Shown: positions 34,886 to 45,826, counted from the stretch's first letter. The stretch: DNA of 64,000 bases from CAWCAL01 sp963695075 (GCA_963695075.1 CAVOFR010000007.1:2136183-2200182); one strand, 5' to 3'. Numbers and translations: made by a program. Notes: generated by a model not told the origin, from the sequence alone.

Positions 34886-35809
34886 GTGAAGATGCCGAGT
34901 GACCTCAGGCCCCCGATCATCGTGTTGGGAAACACCCGGTCGGGAACGACCGTCGTGCAGAAGGTCTTGGCCGCGCACCCGGATGTCGCCGCCTGGTACG
35001 AGCCTCGAACCCTCTGGCAGTACGCCGACCCGGGAAGAGCGCACGACGAGTTCGAAGCGGTCGACGCAACCGACAAGGTCAAGCGATACATCCGAAAGAG
35101 GTTCTCTCGCTACCAGCGAGAGCATGGCGATCGCGTGATCGTCGAGAAGACCCCGGTCAACATCCTTCGCATTCCGTACGTCCGGGCCATCTTCCCGGAG
35201 GCGGTCTACCTCTACGTCGTCCGCTCGCCGCTGTCGTTCATCAGCTCCGTCGAGCTCAAGTGGCAGCGTACGGTGACGGTGAAAGGCGTCCGCTGGCGCT
35301 TGAAATCGACGCCACCGACTCAGCTCCACCACTACGCGTTGAAGTACGCCCGTCAACAGTTCGACAAGAAGATCCTGCGGCGCAAGTACCTGTCCGTATG
35401 GGGACCCCGCTACCGGGGAGTCGACGAGGACCTGGCCAACGAGGACATGCTCACGGTCATCGCCAGACAGTGGTCGGTCTGCTCGGCCAAAGCCGAGCGC
35501 GATCTCGAGGCCTTCGACGAGGGTCAAGTCCTCAGGCTCCGGTACGAGGACTTCGTCGCCGATCCGATCAGCGAGATGGAACGAATCTGCCGGCATGCCG
35601 GCCTCGACATGGCGGACCAGGTCGTGAGGGCGGCGCGAGAAACGGTGAAGTCCGATCGTCAGCACAAATGGGAGCGATTCGATCCCGCCCAGCTGGCTCG
35701 GATTCTCCCGGAGGTCGCAGATGAGATGGAGCGTCACGGCTACGAGGTTCCCGACGTGCTCGCCGACCCGACGGTCCACGGCGACGACGTCGAGGCCGAC
35801 CGGTACTGA
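34886..35809 (+). CDS. PAPS-dependent sulfotransferase
   Basis: This 307-residue protein has the 5'-phosphosulfate loop GNTRSGTTVVQ (about residues 15-25) and the 3'-phosphate motif VVRSPLSFISS (about 113-123). It therefore transfers sulfate from PAPS to a hydroxyl or amino group. No membrane span is present. GTG at 34886 or ATG at 34892 could start it. Its place amid polysaccharide and surface-protein genes suggests sulfation of the exported glycan, or of a glycolipid or protein. Confidence 0.88.
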   Translation: MKMPSDLRPPIIVLGNTRSGTTVVQKVLAAHPDVAAWYEPRTLWQYADPGRAHDEFEAVDATDKVKRYIRKRFSRYQREHGDRVIVEKTPVNILRIPYVRAIFPEAVYLYVVRSPLSFISSVELKWQRTVTVKGVRWRLKSTPPTQLHHYALKYARQQFDKKILRRKYLSVWGPRYRGVDEDLANEDMLTVIARQWSVCSAKAERDLEAFDEGQVLRLRYEDFVADPISEMERICRHAGLDMADQVVRAARETVKSDRQHKWERFDPAQLARILPEVADEMERHGYEVPDVLADPTVHGDDVEADRY

Positions 35810-35874
35810 TTAGCTCGGTCTGCCGTCCCGGCGACCGACCACCGGGCTCTGTCGGGTCCCCTACGGACAGACCC

Positions 35875-38800
35875 CTACGGTGCGCCGTCGTTGTGGGTGA
35901 TGGATGCGTCGTCGGCTTGGAAGCAGACGCCGGCGGGTGCGTTTTTGGTGTAGGCCTCGAAGTTGAGGACCGAGCCGGGTATGACGGGGGTGTAGTTGGT
36001 GGTGATTTGTTGCCATGAGGAGGTCAGCGTGATGTCTTCGTTGGCTGTTCCTTGTCTCACGCCGTCGGAGTATTCGCGTATCCGGAGGTGGAGGATGATT
36101 CCGGGGTGGTCCGAGCGGGCCCAGATGCTCGAGGTGTAGTTGCCTTCGGTGGTGGAGGTCACCCAGTTGGGGTTGTCGTCGATTCCGCAGCTGCCGGTGG
36201 CGTCGGTTTTGGAGATGTCGACGGCCCAGTTACCGGAGTGTCCTCCGGGGACTCGGGTGAGGGTGTTGGCCGAGTTGTCGCCCTTCCAGCCTGAGGTGTC
36301 GATCTCGAAGCCGGGATTGCCGACCAGTTCACCTCCTGGTTCTTCGATGGTCCAGGCCTGTTCTGCCGGGGTCGGGTCGGTGTTGGAGGAGCCGTCGGTG
36401 GCGACGACCTGGAAGGTGTGGGGTCCGACGGTCAGGTCCTCGTAGGTCACCGGTGAGGTGCACGGGGCGAACGCGGCGCCGTCGAGCCGGCACTGGAACG
36501 TCGAGGGCTCATCAGCGGAGAAACCGAACGTGGCCGACGTATCGGACACCGAACCCGACGGACCGGAGTCGATGAAGGTGTCGGGTGGGGTGGTGTCGGG
36601 GGGTGCGCCGTCGTTGTGGGTGATGGATGCGTCGTCGGCTTGGAAGCAGACGCCGGCGGGTGCGTTTTTGGTGTAGGCCTCGAAGTTGAGGACCGAGCCG
36701 GGTATGACGGGGGTGTAGTTGGTGGTGATTTGTTGCCATGAGGAGGTCAGCGTGATGTCTTCGTTGGCTGTTCCTTGTCTCACGCCGTCGGAGTATTCGC
36801 GTATCCGGAGGTGGAGGATGATTCCGGGGTGGTCCGAGCGGGCCCAGATGCTCGAGGTGTAGTTGCCTTCGGTGGTGGAGGTCACCCAGTTGGGGTTGTC
36901 GTCGATTCCGCAGCTGCCGGTGGCGTCGGTTTTGGAGATGTCGACGGCCCAGTTACCGGAGTGTCCTCCGGGGACTCGGGTGAGGGTGTTGGCCGAGTTG
37001 TCGCCCTTCCAGCCTGAGGTGTCGATCTCGAAGCCGGGATTGCCGACCAGTTCACCTCCTGGTTCTTCGATGGTCCAGGCCTGTTCTGCCGGGGTCGGGT
37101 CGGTGTTGGAGGAGCCGTCGGTGGCGACGACCTGGAAGGTGTGGGGTCCGACGGTCAGGTCCTCGTAGGTCACCGGTGAGGTGCACGGGGCGAACGCGGC
37201 GCCGTCGAGCCGGCACTGGAACGTCGAGGGCTCATCAGCGGAGAAACCGAACGTGGCCGACGTATCGGACACCGAACCCGACGGACCGGAGTCGATGAAG
37301 GTGTCGGGTGGGGTGGTGTCGGGGGGTGCGCCGTCGTTGTGGGTGATGGATGCGTCGTCGGCTTGGAAGCAGACGCCGGCGGGTGCGTTTTTGGTGTAGG
37401 CCTCGAAGTTGAGGACCGAGCCGGGTATGACGGGGGTGTAGTTGGTGGTGATTTGTTGCCATGAGGAGGTCAGCGTGATGTCTTCGTTGGCTGTTCCTTG
37501 TCTCACGCCGTCGGAGTATTCGCGTATCCGGAGGTGGAGGATGATTCCGGGGTGGTCCGAGCGGGCCCAGATGCTCGAGGTGTAGTTGCCTTCGGTGGTG
37601 GAGGTCACCCAGTTGGGGTTGTCGTCGATTCCGCAGCTGCCGGTGGCGTCGGTTTTGGAGATGTCGACGGCCCAGTTACCGGAGTGTCCTCCGGGGACTC
37701 GGGTGAGGGTGTTGGCCGAGTTGTCGCCCTTCCAGCCTGAGGTGTCGATCTCGAAGCCGGGATTGCCGACCAGTTCACCTCCTGGTTCTTCGATGGTCCA
37801 GGCCTGTTCTGCCGGGGTCGGGTCGGTGTTGGAGGAGCCGTCGGTGGCGACGACCTGGAAGGTGTGGGGTCCGACGGTCAGGTCCTCGTAGGTCACCGGT
37901 GAGGTGCACGGGGCGAACGCGGCGCCGTCGAGCCGGCACTGGAACGTCGAGGGCTCATCAGCGGAGAAACCGAACGTGGCCGACGTATCGGACACCGAAC
38001 CCGACGGACCGGAGTCGATGAAGGTGTCGGGTGGGGTGGTGTCGGGGGGTGCGCCGTCGTTGTGGGTGATGGATGCGTCGTCGGCTTGGAAGCAGACGCC
38101 GGCGGGTGCGTTTTTGGTGTAGGCCTCGAAGTTGAGGACCGAGCCGGGTATGACGGGGGTGTAGTTGGTGGTGATTTGTTGCCATGAGGAGGTCAGCGTG
38201 ATGTCTTCGTTGGCTGTTCCTTGTCTCACGCCGTCGGAGTATTCGCGTATCCGGAGGTGGAGGATGATTCCGGGGTGGTCCGAGCGGGCCCAGATGCTCG
38301 AGGTGTAGTTGCCTTCGGTGGTGGAGGTCACCCAGTTGGGGTTGTCGTCGATTCCGCAGCTGCCGGTGGCGTCGGTTTTGGAGATGTCGACGGCCCAGTT
38401 ACCGGAGTGTCCTCCGGGGACTCGGGTGAGGGTGTTGGCCGAGTTGTCGCCCTTCCAGCCTGAGGTGTCGATCTCGAAGCCGGGATTGCCGACCAGTTCG
38501 CTCCCCGGGGCCAGCACCGTCCAAACCTGCTCAGCCGGGCTGGCGTCCATGTTGAACGAACCGTCGACGGCGACGACCTGGAAGGTGTGGGGTCCGACGG
38601 TCAGGTCCTCGTAGGTCACCGGTGAGGTGCACGGGGCGAACGCGGCGCCGACGAGCCGGCACTGGAACGTCGAGGGCTCATCAGCGGAGAAACCGAACGT
38701 GGCCGACGTATCGGACACCGAACCCGACGGACCGGAGTCGATGAACGTGTTCGGGCGGGTCGTGTCGGGTGTGGGGCTCGGGTCCAACGGGGCGAAGCCG

Positions 38801-40101
38801 ATTCCGGCGTGGTCCTCGTGCCCGAACCGTTCACCGTCGCTACCGACCCAGAGCCCGTCCGGGGTGGGGAACAGGGCCAACGTGCCGTGATTGCGCGACT
38901 TGGTGGGATTCCAGGGGAGAGCCATGCCGCTCACCGGGTCGATGGCGCCGATGCCCGGGCGGGAGACTGCACCGGGACCGGGGAAGTCGGCGCCCTGGGG
39001 GTTGTCCAGCCAGCGCTGGTGACCGCCGACGTAGACCGCGGCTTCGGTGATGGCCACGCTGTAGAGCGTGTCGCCGCCTGTCCAGTTGATCCAGGTGGGC
39101 TCGACCGTGCTGCTGACGTTGGCGGTCTCGAACCGGGCGGCAGCGTCACATATCCCGTTGAGACCGGTATATCCCGTGGCGACGATGACGAAATAGCTGC
39201 CGTCGGGAGAGAAGTCCACGCCTTGCGCGGTGACCAGCCTGGAGGCCGCGTTGCATTCCACGTCGAAGCGGGGGGCGTGCCATGTGCTGAGGGTCGCGGT
39301 CGAGCCGAGGTTCAGCATGAAGGCCCGCTCCCGGCCCTGGCCGTTGACGGTGGTGAAGTTGCCCGTGGCCACCAACCGCGTACCGTCGGGGGAGACCGCG
39401 ATCTTCCTGACCCTGGTCTCGTCGGCCGGGTCGAGCACGCCGGTGACCGTGATGTCGATGGTGCCGAGGTCAGCGCCGGTCGTCGGGTCCATCTCCATCA
39501 CATGCTTGGAGAAGTTCCCCGCCGCGATGAGAGAGCCGTTGACCAGCTCGATGGCGGACACGGTTCGCATGCCCGTCGGAGCGAAGGTGGGGTCGATCTG
39601 GTTGTTGACCAGGTCGTACTTGGCGATGCCGCGCCGGATGACCCCGTTGGGCTGCGAGGGGATACCGTTGATCTGCGAGAAGGCGCCCGAGATGAACAGG
39701 GCGGTCTCGTCGTCGGACGCCTCGATGGCGGTGACGAGACCGTTGAACTCCAGGTTGAGCGGTGATATGACCCCGGTCTCGGCGTCGAAGGCGACGAAGT
39801 TCTGCCGGGGGTAGGTGGTCGTCTTGGCCGGGTCCTGCACTTCAGCGAACCGGCCACCGGCATACATGGTGCTGCCGACCTGCTCGAATGCGTAGACGTT
39901 GAACGCCTCGTCATCCATGGGGATGTGCGGGGTGGTGTCGGCCGGGTTCTCCGACACGACGGTGGGGTGATTCGGTGAAGCCTGCGCTTCGAGCCCTGCC
40001 CAGAGCAGCACCGCTGCGCTGAGCAATCCCGCGGCGGCCCAGAACCGTCCCGATCGATCGAGCCGCGAAATGCGGCGTCCGGCACGCAATCGGTATGCCA
40101 T
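35875..40101 (-). CDS. Giant secreted protein: propeller plus four tandem Ig-CBM modules
   Basis: The 1408-residue protein has a signal sequence/membrane segment (about residues 20-40). A propeller-like region of about 400 residues with SPDGTRLVATGNF-type strands follows, then four modules of 241 residues. Each module joins an Ig-like domain (TFQCRLDGAAFAPC, CTSPVTYEDLTVGPHTF) to a CBM4/9-like domain (LVGNPGFEIDTSGW, AVDISKTDATGSCG). The protein stops exactly at a module end. It is probably a carbohydrate-binding surface protein. A good AGGA site precedes the ATG at 40099-40101; a TTG one codon earlier is rejected. Confidence 0.85.
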   Translation of the reverse strand: MAYRLRAGRRISRLDRSGRFWAAAGLLSAAVLLWAGLEAQASPNHPTVVSENPADTTPHIPMDDEAFNVYAFEQVGSTMYAGGRFAEVQDPAKTTTYPRQNFVAFDAETGVISPLNLEFNGLVTAIEASDDETALFISGAFSQINGIPSQPNGVIRRGIAKYDLVNNQIDPTFAPTGMRTVSAIELVNGSLIAAGNFSKHVMEMDPTTGADLGTIDITVTGVLDPADETRVRKIAVSPDGTRLVATGNFTTVNGQGRERAFMLNLGSTATLSTWHAPRFDVECNAASRLVTAQGVDFSPDGSYFVIVATGYTGLNGICDAAARFETANVSSTVEPTWINWTGGDTLYSVAITEAAVYVGGHQRWLDNPQGADFPGPGAVSRPGIGAIDPVSGMALPWNPTKSRNHGTLALFPTPDGLWVGSDGERFGHEDHAGIGFAPLDPSPTPDTTRPNTFIDSGPSGSVSDTSATFGFSADEPSTFQCRLVGAAFAPCTSPVTYEDLTVGPHTFQVVAVDGSFNMDASPAEQVWTVLAPGSELVGNPGFEIDTSGWKGDNSANTLTRVPGGHSGNWAVDISKTDATGSCGIDDNPNWVTSTTEGNYTSSIWARSDHPGIILHLRIREYSDGVRQGTANEDITLTSSWQQITTNYTPVIPGSVLNFEAYTKNAPAGVCFQADDASITHNDGAPPDTTPPDTFIDSGPSGSVSDTSATFGFSADEPSTFQCRLDGAAFAPCTSPVTYEDLTVGPHTFQVVATDGSSNTDPTPAEQAWTIEEPGGELVGNPGFEIDTSGWKGDNSANTLTRVPGGHSGNWAVDISKTDATGSCGIDDNPNWVTSTTEGNYTSSIWARSDHPGIILHLRIREYSDGVRQGTANEDITLTSSWQQITTNYTPVIPGSVLNFEAYTKNAPAGVCFQADDASITHNDGAPPDTTPPDTFIDSGPSGSVSDTSATFGFSADEPSTFQCRLDGAAFAPCTSPVTYEDLTVGPHTFQVVATDGSSNTDPTPAEQAWTIEEPGGELVGNPGFEIDTSGWKGDNSANTLTRVPGGHSGNWAVDISKTDATGSCGIDDNPNWVTSTTEGNYTSSIWARSDHPGIILHLRIREYSDGVRQGTANEDITLTSSWQQITTNYTPVIPGSVLNFEAYTKNAPAGVCFQADDASITHNDGAPPDTTPPDTFIDSGPSGSVSDTSATFGFSADEPSTFQCRLDGAAFAPCTSPVTYEDLTVGPHTFQVVATDGSSNTDPTPAEQAWTIEEPGGELVGNPGFEIDTSGWKGDNSANTLTRVPGGHSGNWAVDISKTDATGSCGIDDNPNWVTSTTEGNYTSSIWARSDHPGIILHLRIREYSDGVRQGTANEDITLTSSWQQITTNYTPVIPGSVLNFEAYTKNAPAGVCFQADDASITHNDGAP
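35880..38771 (-). repeat. 723-bp tandem repeat, four copies
   Basis: Copies begin (plus-strand coordinates) at 35880, 36603, 37326 and 38049. The first three look identical by eye. The fourth, which is first in the protein, differs in about 100 bases near 38495-38580 and at its end. Each is 241 codons. Assembly of such a perfect array from short reads would be unreliable. Confidence 0.92.
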
Positions 40102-40163
40102 CAAGTTCCTACCCCTCGTTGGCGCCGGGGGTCCATGGAACCTCGGCGCTGCTCACGTAGGTC

Positions 40164-40181
40164 CGTGGATCTAGATCCACG
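40164..40181. promoter_or_regulatory. Perfect 18-bp palindrome
   Basis: CGTGGATCTAGATCCACG is a perfect palindrome, 63 bases before the start of the giant propeller/CBM protein and within its probable 5' leader. It could be a dimer-binding operator or an RNA hairpin. Confidence 0.55.
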
Positions 40182-40225
40182 AAAAGGGTTCCGCCAGAAA
40201 CCGCTCGCCCACTCCGTTGAGTTCA

Positions 40226-40255
40226 TTTATACCGCAAGGACCGCAATGGAAACAA
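40226..40255 (-). promoter_or_regulatory. Promoter of the giant propeller/CBM gene
   Basis: On the minus strand TTGTTT (40255-40250) and TATAAA (40231-40226) are separated by 18 bases, a good match to a housekeeping promoter in unusually AT-rich sequence. The start point would be near 40219, leaving a leader of about 118 bases that includes the palindrome. Confidence 0.5.
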
Positions 40256-40443
40256 ACGACATGGAGCTTCCACGGTGGCCGTGACCGAGCGTCATCCGTC
40301 GGCCCAACTTGCCACGACCGGCGGCTGTGATTTCCCGAGTTCGGCGCGACGAGCGTCGGACTCGGGACACGGCCTGGGCGGTGGACGGCGGTCGGGGCAA
40401 CCGCGATACTTCTGTTGAACCAGGCCGGGGGGTCGGTAGCGGC

Positions 40444-43400
40444 GTGACAGTTCGCGAGCCGGAGTCGCTGAGGACTCGTACCGCAGCGTTCCTCTTTTGG
40501 GACACCGTCGGTAGTACGGCGTTGCTGGCCCGGCTCGGTGACGAGCGCGCCGAGGAGGTGCGCCGTCGCCTCTTTGCTGTCGTCCGGGAGGTCGTCACGG
40601 CGAACCGTGGCGAGGAGGTGAAGAACACCGGCGACGGGCTCATGGTGGCCTTCCCGTCCTCGCTGGGCGACTCTCTCAGTTGTGCGATCGGGATCCAGCG
40701 GGCCGTGGCTGTCCTCGACGTTCAGTTTCCCGATGTGGAACTGGCCGTGCGGGTCGGCATCACGGCCGGCGATGCGGTCTCGGACGCTGTCGAGGGCGAT
40801 TGGTTCGGGCGGGCGGTGACTACCGCGGCTCGGCTCTGCGACGCTGCGCCGGCGAACGAAAGCTTCGCTACGGCTGCGCTCGCCGAGCTGACGGACTGGA
40901 GCGTCGAGCCGGTCGGGCCACTGACGCTCAAGGGCCTCCCAGAGCCGGTCGACACGGTCAGAGTTCCTTGGACCCTGACCGACCGGACAGCGATCGTGGC
41001 CTTGCCGCCGGTTCTCCAGCTCGGCGAGGGCCTTCCCCTGGTCGGCCGCCGGGACCAGCTCGCGCGGCTCGACAGGAGCTTCGAGCGGGCCCGACAGCGT
41101 GAGCCGGTGAGGGTGAGGATCACCGGGCCGATCGGATGCGGCGTGACCAGGCTCGCCCGGGAGTGGCTGCACGGTCGCGGGCTCGGCGCCGAGCTGGTCC
41201 TCGGTGCGTCCTGTGTCGACCGGGATCCGTTCGACGCCATCGCGGCCGCGGTCGACTGGCATGCCGCGAGCCGGTCTGAGGACCTCATGGGTCCGGATAT
41301 GGATGGTCTCGCGCCGCTCATCGCAGCGGTTGCTCCATCGGTAGCGCGCCGGTTGGGTGTGGCCGCGACCCACGCTCCGCGTGCCGAGGTCGAGGCGGCC
41401 CTCCTCTCTTATGTGCGGGGACTGACTGACGCCGGACCGGTCGTGGTCGTGTTCGACGACTGTGCGGAACGGCATCACATCGCCATGGACGAGATCGCTG
41501 ATGCGTTGGCGGGACGGCCCGCCCTCATCGTCAGCGCAGGGCCAGCCGACATTGCGGAGCCGGGAGACATCGGCGTCCGCCCTCTGACCGTCGACGAGAT
41601 CGCTGAGCTTCTGAACTCTGCCCTCCGGTTGGCCGACGGTGTCGACTCAGCGACTGCCGATCTGATCGCCCAGGAATCGGGCGGGGTCGCACTTCAGGTC
41701 TGCGAAGTCGTGAACGCGCTGACTCGCGAGCGAGCGGACCTGTCGACCGTCGAGGCGGCCCACGCCGCGGTCACCTCCGCCATCACGCTCTCGTGTCCCT
41801 ACAGAGGGCTGAAGTCGATGGGGACCGACGACCACGCACTCTACTTCGGACGGGATGGCTTGCTCGCCGAGCTCATCGGAGCGGTAGGACGCTCGCGGGT
41901 CACGGTGGTGTCGGGCATGTCGGGCTCCGGCAAGTCGTCGCTTCTCGCCGCCGGTCTCGTCCCCGCCCTCCAGTTGGGCGCCTCGACCACCCTCGAAGCC
42001 CGCCGACCGGTCTTGTTCACCCCGGGCCGTGACCCCGATCAGTCGCTCGACGAGCTCATCGCATCCCACCTCGACGCGACCGCTCTCGTAGGCCATTCGG
42101 CGCAGTCGGGCGGCGGAGTCGTCCTGATCGTGGACCAGCTCGAGGAGATCTGGACCCACGGTCTCTCGGACGACGAGCGTGATCGGTTCGTCGATCGTCT
42201 CGTTGCGCTCGGTTCGCAGGAGGACCGGGACGTGCGCGTGGTCCTCGGGCTTCGATCGGACTTCCTCGGTCGTGCCCTCCAACACGACCGGCTCCGATCC
42301 GCTCTCCGGGATTCCCAGGTACTCGTCGGCACTCCCGATGTCGATGATCTCCGACGGATGATCCTCGGCCCGGCCGAGACGACGGGCTTCGCGCTCGAGG
42401 ACGGCCTCGTCGAGCGCTTCCTCTCCGACGTCGCCGGCGAGACCGGGGCGCTGCCGCTGCTCTCCCACGCGCTGTACGAGACGTGGCGCCGCCGGAAGGG
42501 GCGGATGCTCACCATCGCGGGGTACGAGGCGTGCGGAGCGATCCAGGGTGCGATCGCGGCCACAGCGGACGGCGTCGTCGGCTCGATGACAGCAGACGAG
42601 GTCGACGAGACCCGCCACCTGTTCAACCGGCTCGTCACGCTCGGCCAAGGCCAGGCCGACACCCGACGGCGGGCCCGGACGGAAGAGCTGACGCCGGCAT
42701 CCCGCAGGGTTGCGGAGAACTTCGTCGAGGCCCGGCTGCTCATCGCCGGTGAAGACACCATCGAGGTGTCCCACGAAGCGCTCCTGCAGCACTGGCCCCG
42801 GCTCGTCGGATGGCTGAGCGAGGACCGCGACGACCTCCGTCGCCTCCGCCACCTCGCCGACGCCGTCGCAGGATGGGAGGCCGCGGGCCGCGCCGCAGCC
42901 GACCTCTACCGGGGATCCCGCCTCGAGACCGCGACCGAGGTGGCGGAGCGCCGCCCAGCGGCCCTCAACGAGTCCGAGCGAGCCTTCCTCGACGCCGGCA
43001 GCGCCGAGGCCGCCCTCGTAGCGCGACGGGAGAAGCGACGTCGCAACCTCATGCGCTCGGCGGTCGTCGGGCTTGCCTGCCTCCTCATCGCCGCGGTCGT
43101 CGCGGGCCTGCTCGCCGTTGGGCAGTCGCGCCGCGCCGAAGACGAGACCAGGACGGCGCGCGAGCAACGGGTGGAGGCCGTGCGGCAGGCGCAGCGTGCG
43201 GATGAGGCTGCTGTCGCCGAGCGGGTGGAGCGCTTGATGGCGGAGTCCCGTTTTCGGCAGGGGGATGAAATCGACCTCTCCATACTGCTTGCCCTGGAGG
43301 CGATGCGCCGAAAGCCGGGCCAGGACACCGAGCGGGTGCTGTTCGAGGCGATCACGTCGGCCGGCTCGCTATCGTCGACGCGCTTGTTGGCCACCGAGCT

Positions 43401-45274
43401 GACGCGACCCGCCGCGAGCACGGTTTCGTCCGGTGGAGAGGTCTGGAGGGCAACCGCAGACGGAGTCGTCCGGATCGACATGGCCTCGGGCGAGATCACC
43501 GGTGGTCCCATCACGCTCCGACCGGGCAGTCGCCCCGTACAGGTCGAGCCGTTGGATGGTGGCCTCTTGGCGGTCGCCTACGAGGAGGGGCTCGTCCAGC
43601 TCATCGACCAGGACACCGGGGCCGTGCGAAACGAGCGGCAGGTCGCCGACAAACCGGTCTTCATCCTGGCCTCGGGGGATGGCGAGACACTTGCCGTGAA
43701 TGCGGTCGACGGCAGGATCCGCTTCCTGTCGGTGCCGGAACTCGACACCGTGAGTGAACCAAGGGCCGACATATCCCCCACGTGGGTCGCCGCCAACGGC
43801 GGAGTGGTGGTCAGCGGGGGCCCGCTCGGAACGCGCCTCCAGAAGTATGACGCGCGGGGACTGGTCTGGGCCGAGGAGTTCGAGGCCACGTTCTCGGCGC
43901 TCGCCGTCGATGACAGCACCGCGACAATGGCTGCAGCCCTGAGCGACGGCAGGGTGATGATCTGGTCGGGTGACGACGTGTCGACGGCGCGAACGCTGAT
44001 CGAGTTCGAAGACTCGATGGGCGTGCTCCTGGCGTTCGGGGCCGAGACTGAGGACCTCGTGGTCGCTCGCGACGACGGCACCCTCCTCAAGGTCGATCTG
44101 ACGGGCACGAGCTCCAGGCCCGTTGAGGAACTCCCGTCGATCGACGAGCGACTCGAGCGCGATGTGGGTCGACCAGGAAGCGAACACTGTGAGCCTCACC
44201 AGCGCCGGCCACTGGTACCGATACCGACTCGACGGCGCAGGGTCGCTCACCACCCGGTACCACGATGGCGAACGGGTGGACACGGTCGTGGCGGCCGGGG
44301 AGGAGATCCTCGTCGGTGGACAACCCGGCTGGGTCGAGACGAAGTCGGTTGAAACCGGAGAGACCATCCACCGCCACCAGATCGGCCAAAACGCCGTAAT
44401 CGCCGCGCTCGCACGCCTTCCCGGAGCCGTAGTGGCCTCAACGGCAGAATTCCGCAGTGTCTCCCCGGAACAGGCGGGCGCGATCCAGGAAATACTGGGA
44501 ATACCGGCGCGTTCCGCGCTCGCGATTCCATGGGTCATTGAGCTTCAGGAGAGCTCGCTCACGCTCTTGAGGGACGGCGGTGAGGTGGACTGGCAGCTTC
44601 CGATGGACCTCCCGGTCATAGGTCTCGCGAGCCTGGATGATGGTCAATCGATTGTCGCTTACGACGTCGGTGGCGACCTCAGCGTCATCGATGCTCGGAG
44701 CGGCGCAGTCGTGCAGACGCTAGCGGACGCCAACCCATCCATCGGGTCGTTGCTGACCGAGGGCGAATCGGAAGTCTTCGCCGCGGGTGGAGAGGTCTCG
44801 GTTCGCGTCTCCGTCGAGAGCGGGCGGTTGGAGGTGGCCGACGAAGACGCGCTCCTCGGATGGGTTGTGGACGCTTCGTCGGAGGATCTCTTCGTGGCCA
44901 CGAGATCGGGGATCCGTGTGCTCGACAAAGACACAGGCGCCACACGGAGCGAGATCGGAACGCCCGGGTTTGCGAGCGCACGCTTGCTTTCGTACAGGAA
45001 CGCACTGGTCGTGGGAGTCGACTCCTCGTTGACCTTCGTCGACCAGGATCTGTCCCGGTCGTCGGAGATCGGAACCTACCCTCGTCCCATCGCCACCGAG
45101 CCGATCGCCGACGGCGGGTTCTTGGTGGTTGACGGTTTGGGTCGGCTCGAGCGCTGGACCATGGATCCCGTCGAATGGCAGCGGATCGCGTGTGACCTCA
45201 TCGGGCGAGACCTCACGTCGGAGGAGTGGTCCTCCTTCTTCTCCAGCGAGGAGTACCGTCCCACTTGTGGCTAA
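40444..45274 (+). pseudogene. Cyclase-nSTAND ATPase-WD40-like signalling protein, frameshifted
   Basis: The first frame gives a class III nucleotide cyclase domain (FLFWDTVGST, VKNTGDGLMVAFPS), then a degenerate ATPase (GPIGCGVTRLA). An nSTAND ATPase follows, with PYRGLKSM, Walker A SGMSGSGKSSL and Walker B VVLIVDQLEEIW, then one membrane span (MRSAVVGLACLLIAAVVAGL) and a WD40-like region. Between about 44100 and 44165 the reading frame shifts by +1. It continues to 45274 and ends in IACDLIGRDLTSEEW, the usual tail of this family. Either the gene is broken, frameshifting is programmed, or the assembly has an error. The GTG at 40444 is the likely start. Confidence 0.8.
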
Positions 45275-45309
45275 TTGGCCACGAACCACCCTGGTCCCGA
45301 TGGAGGCTC

Positions 45310-45445
45310 AGGGGTCTGGGTTTTCGACCCGGTGGGGTGGTCTGGTGGTCAGCGCAGAACGCTGACTCGAACTCGGCGGGTGGTACGTCGTGGCAGTGGC
45401 TGTGGAGCCGCTGCTCGTTGAACCGGTGCCACCCGGTTGCCGCCT
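45310..45445 (-). pseudogene. IS3-type transposase 3' remnant
   Basis: The minus strand encodes GWHRFNEQRLHSHCHDVPPAEFESAF, closely resembling the C-terminal end of IS3-family integrase domains. Nothing of the upstream transposase remains. It is joined to the DUF899 pseudogene, marking an old insertion and deletion scar. Confidence 0.6.
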
Positions 45446-45826
45446 CGTCCCTCATCGAATCACCGACATCCTGCGCCATATCCCGCGCGATGAAGGGTCG
45501 TTGGCATCGGCCGCCGGGGGAGTGGCTCGCAGCGTCCCGTTCGATGCTTGGGACTTCTTGTTTCGATGGCCGAGGCCGGTTTCTGGACACCACGATGACC
45601 TGCGAGTGTCCGGCAAACACGTCGACGAGTCGAACGGCACCCTCGGCTCCGGTCAGCCTGTAGTCGGGCGTCTCGACCATCGGGAGTCGCCGACGTTGCG
45701 CGGCTATCTCGTCCAGTTCTCGGGTGGCCGCCTTCCCGCGGACGCGGAGCTGTCGAGCGCGGTCCGCCAGATGTCCCGGTCGACGACCGGTGGCGTTGTG
45801 GTGGCGTCCGCAGTTCATTCGGTCAT
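45446..45826 (-). pseudogene. DUF899 (thioredoxin-like) protein, broken
   Basis: A GGAGGAAGCCC site and ATG at 45824-45826 are followed by a stop (TGA) at codon 4. The next residues, TPPVVDRDIWRTALD, are intact DUF899 sequence; a one-base loss then moves the frame to KAATRELDEIAAQRRRLPMV and LVDVFAGHSQVIV. Beyond that, homology stops at the transposase scar. The gene is dead by nonsense, frameshift and truncation. Confidence 0.7.
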
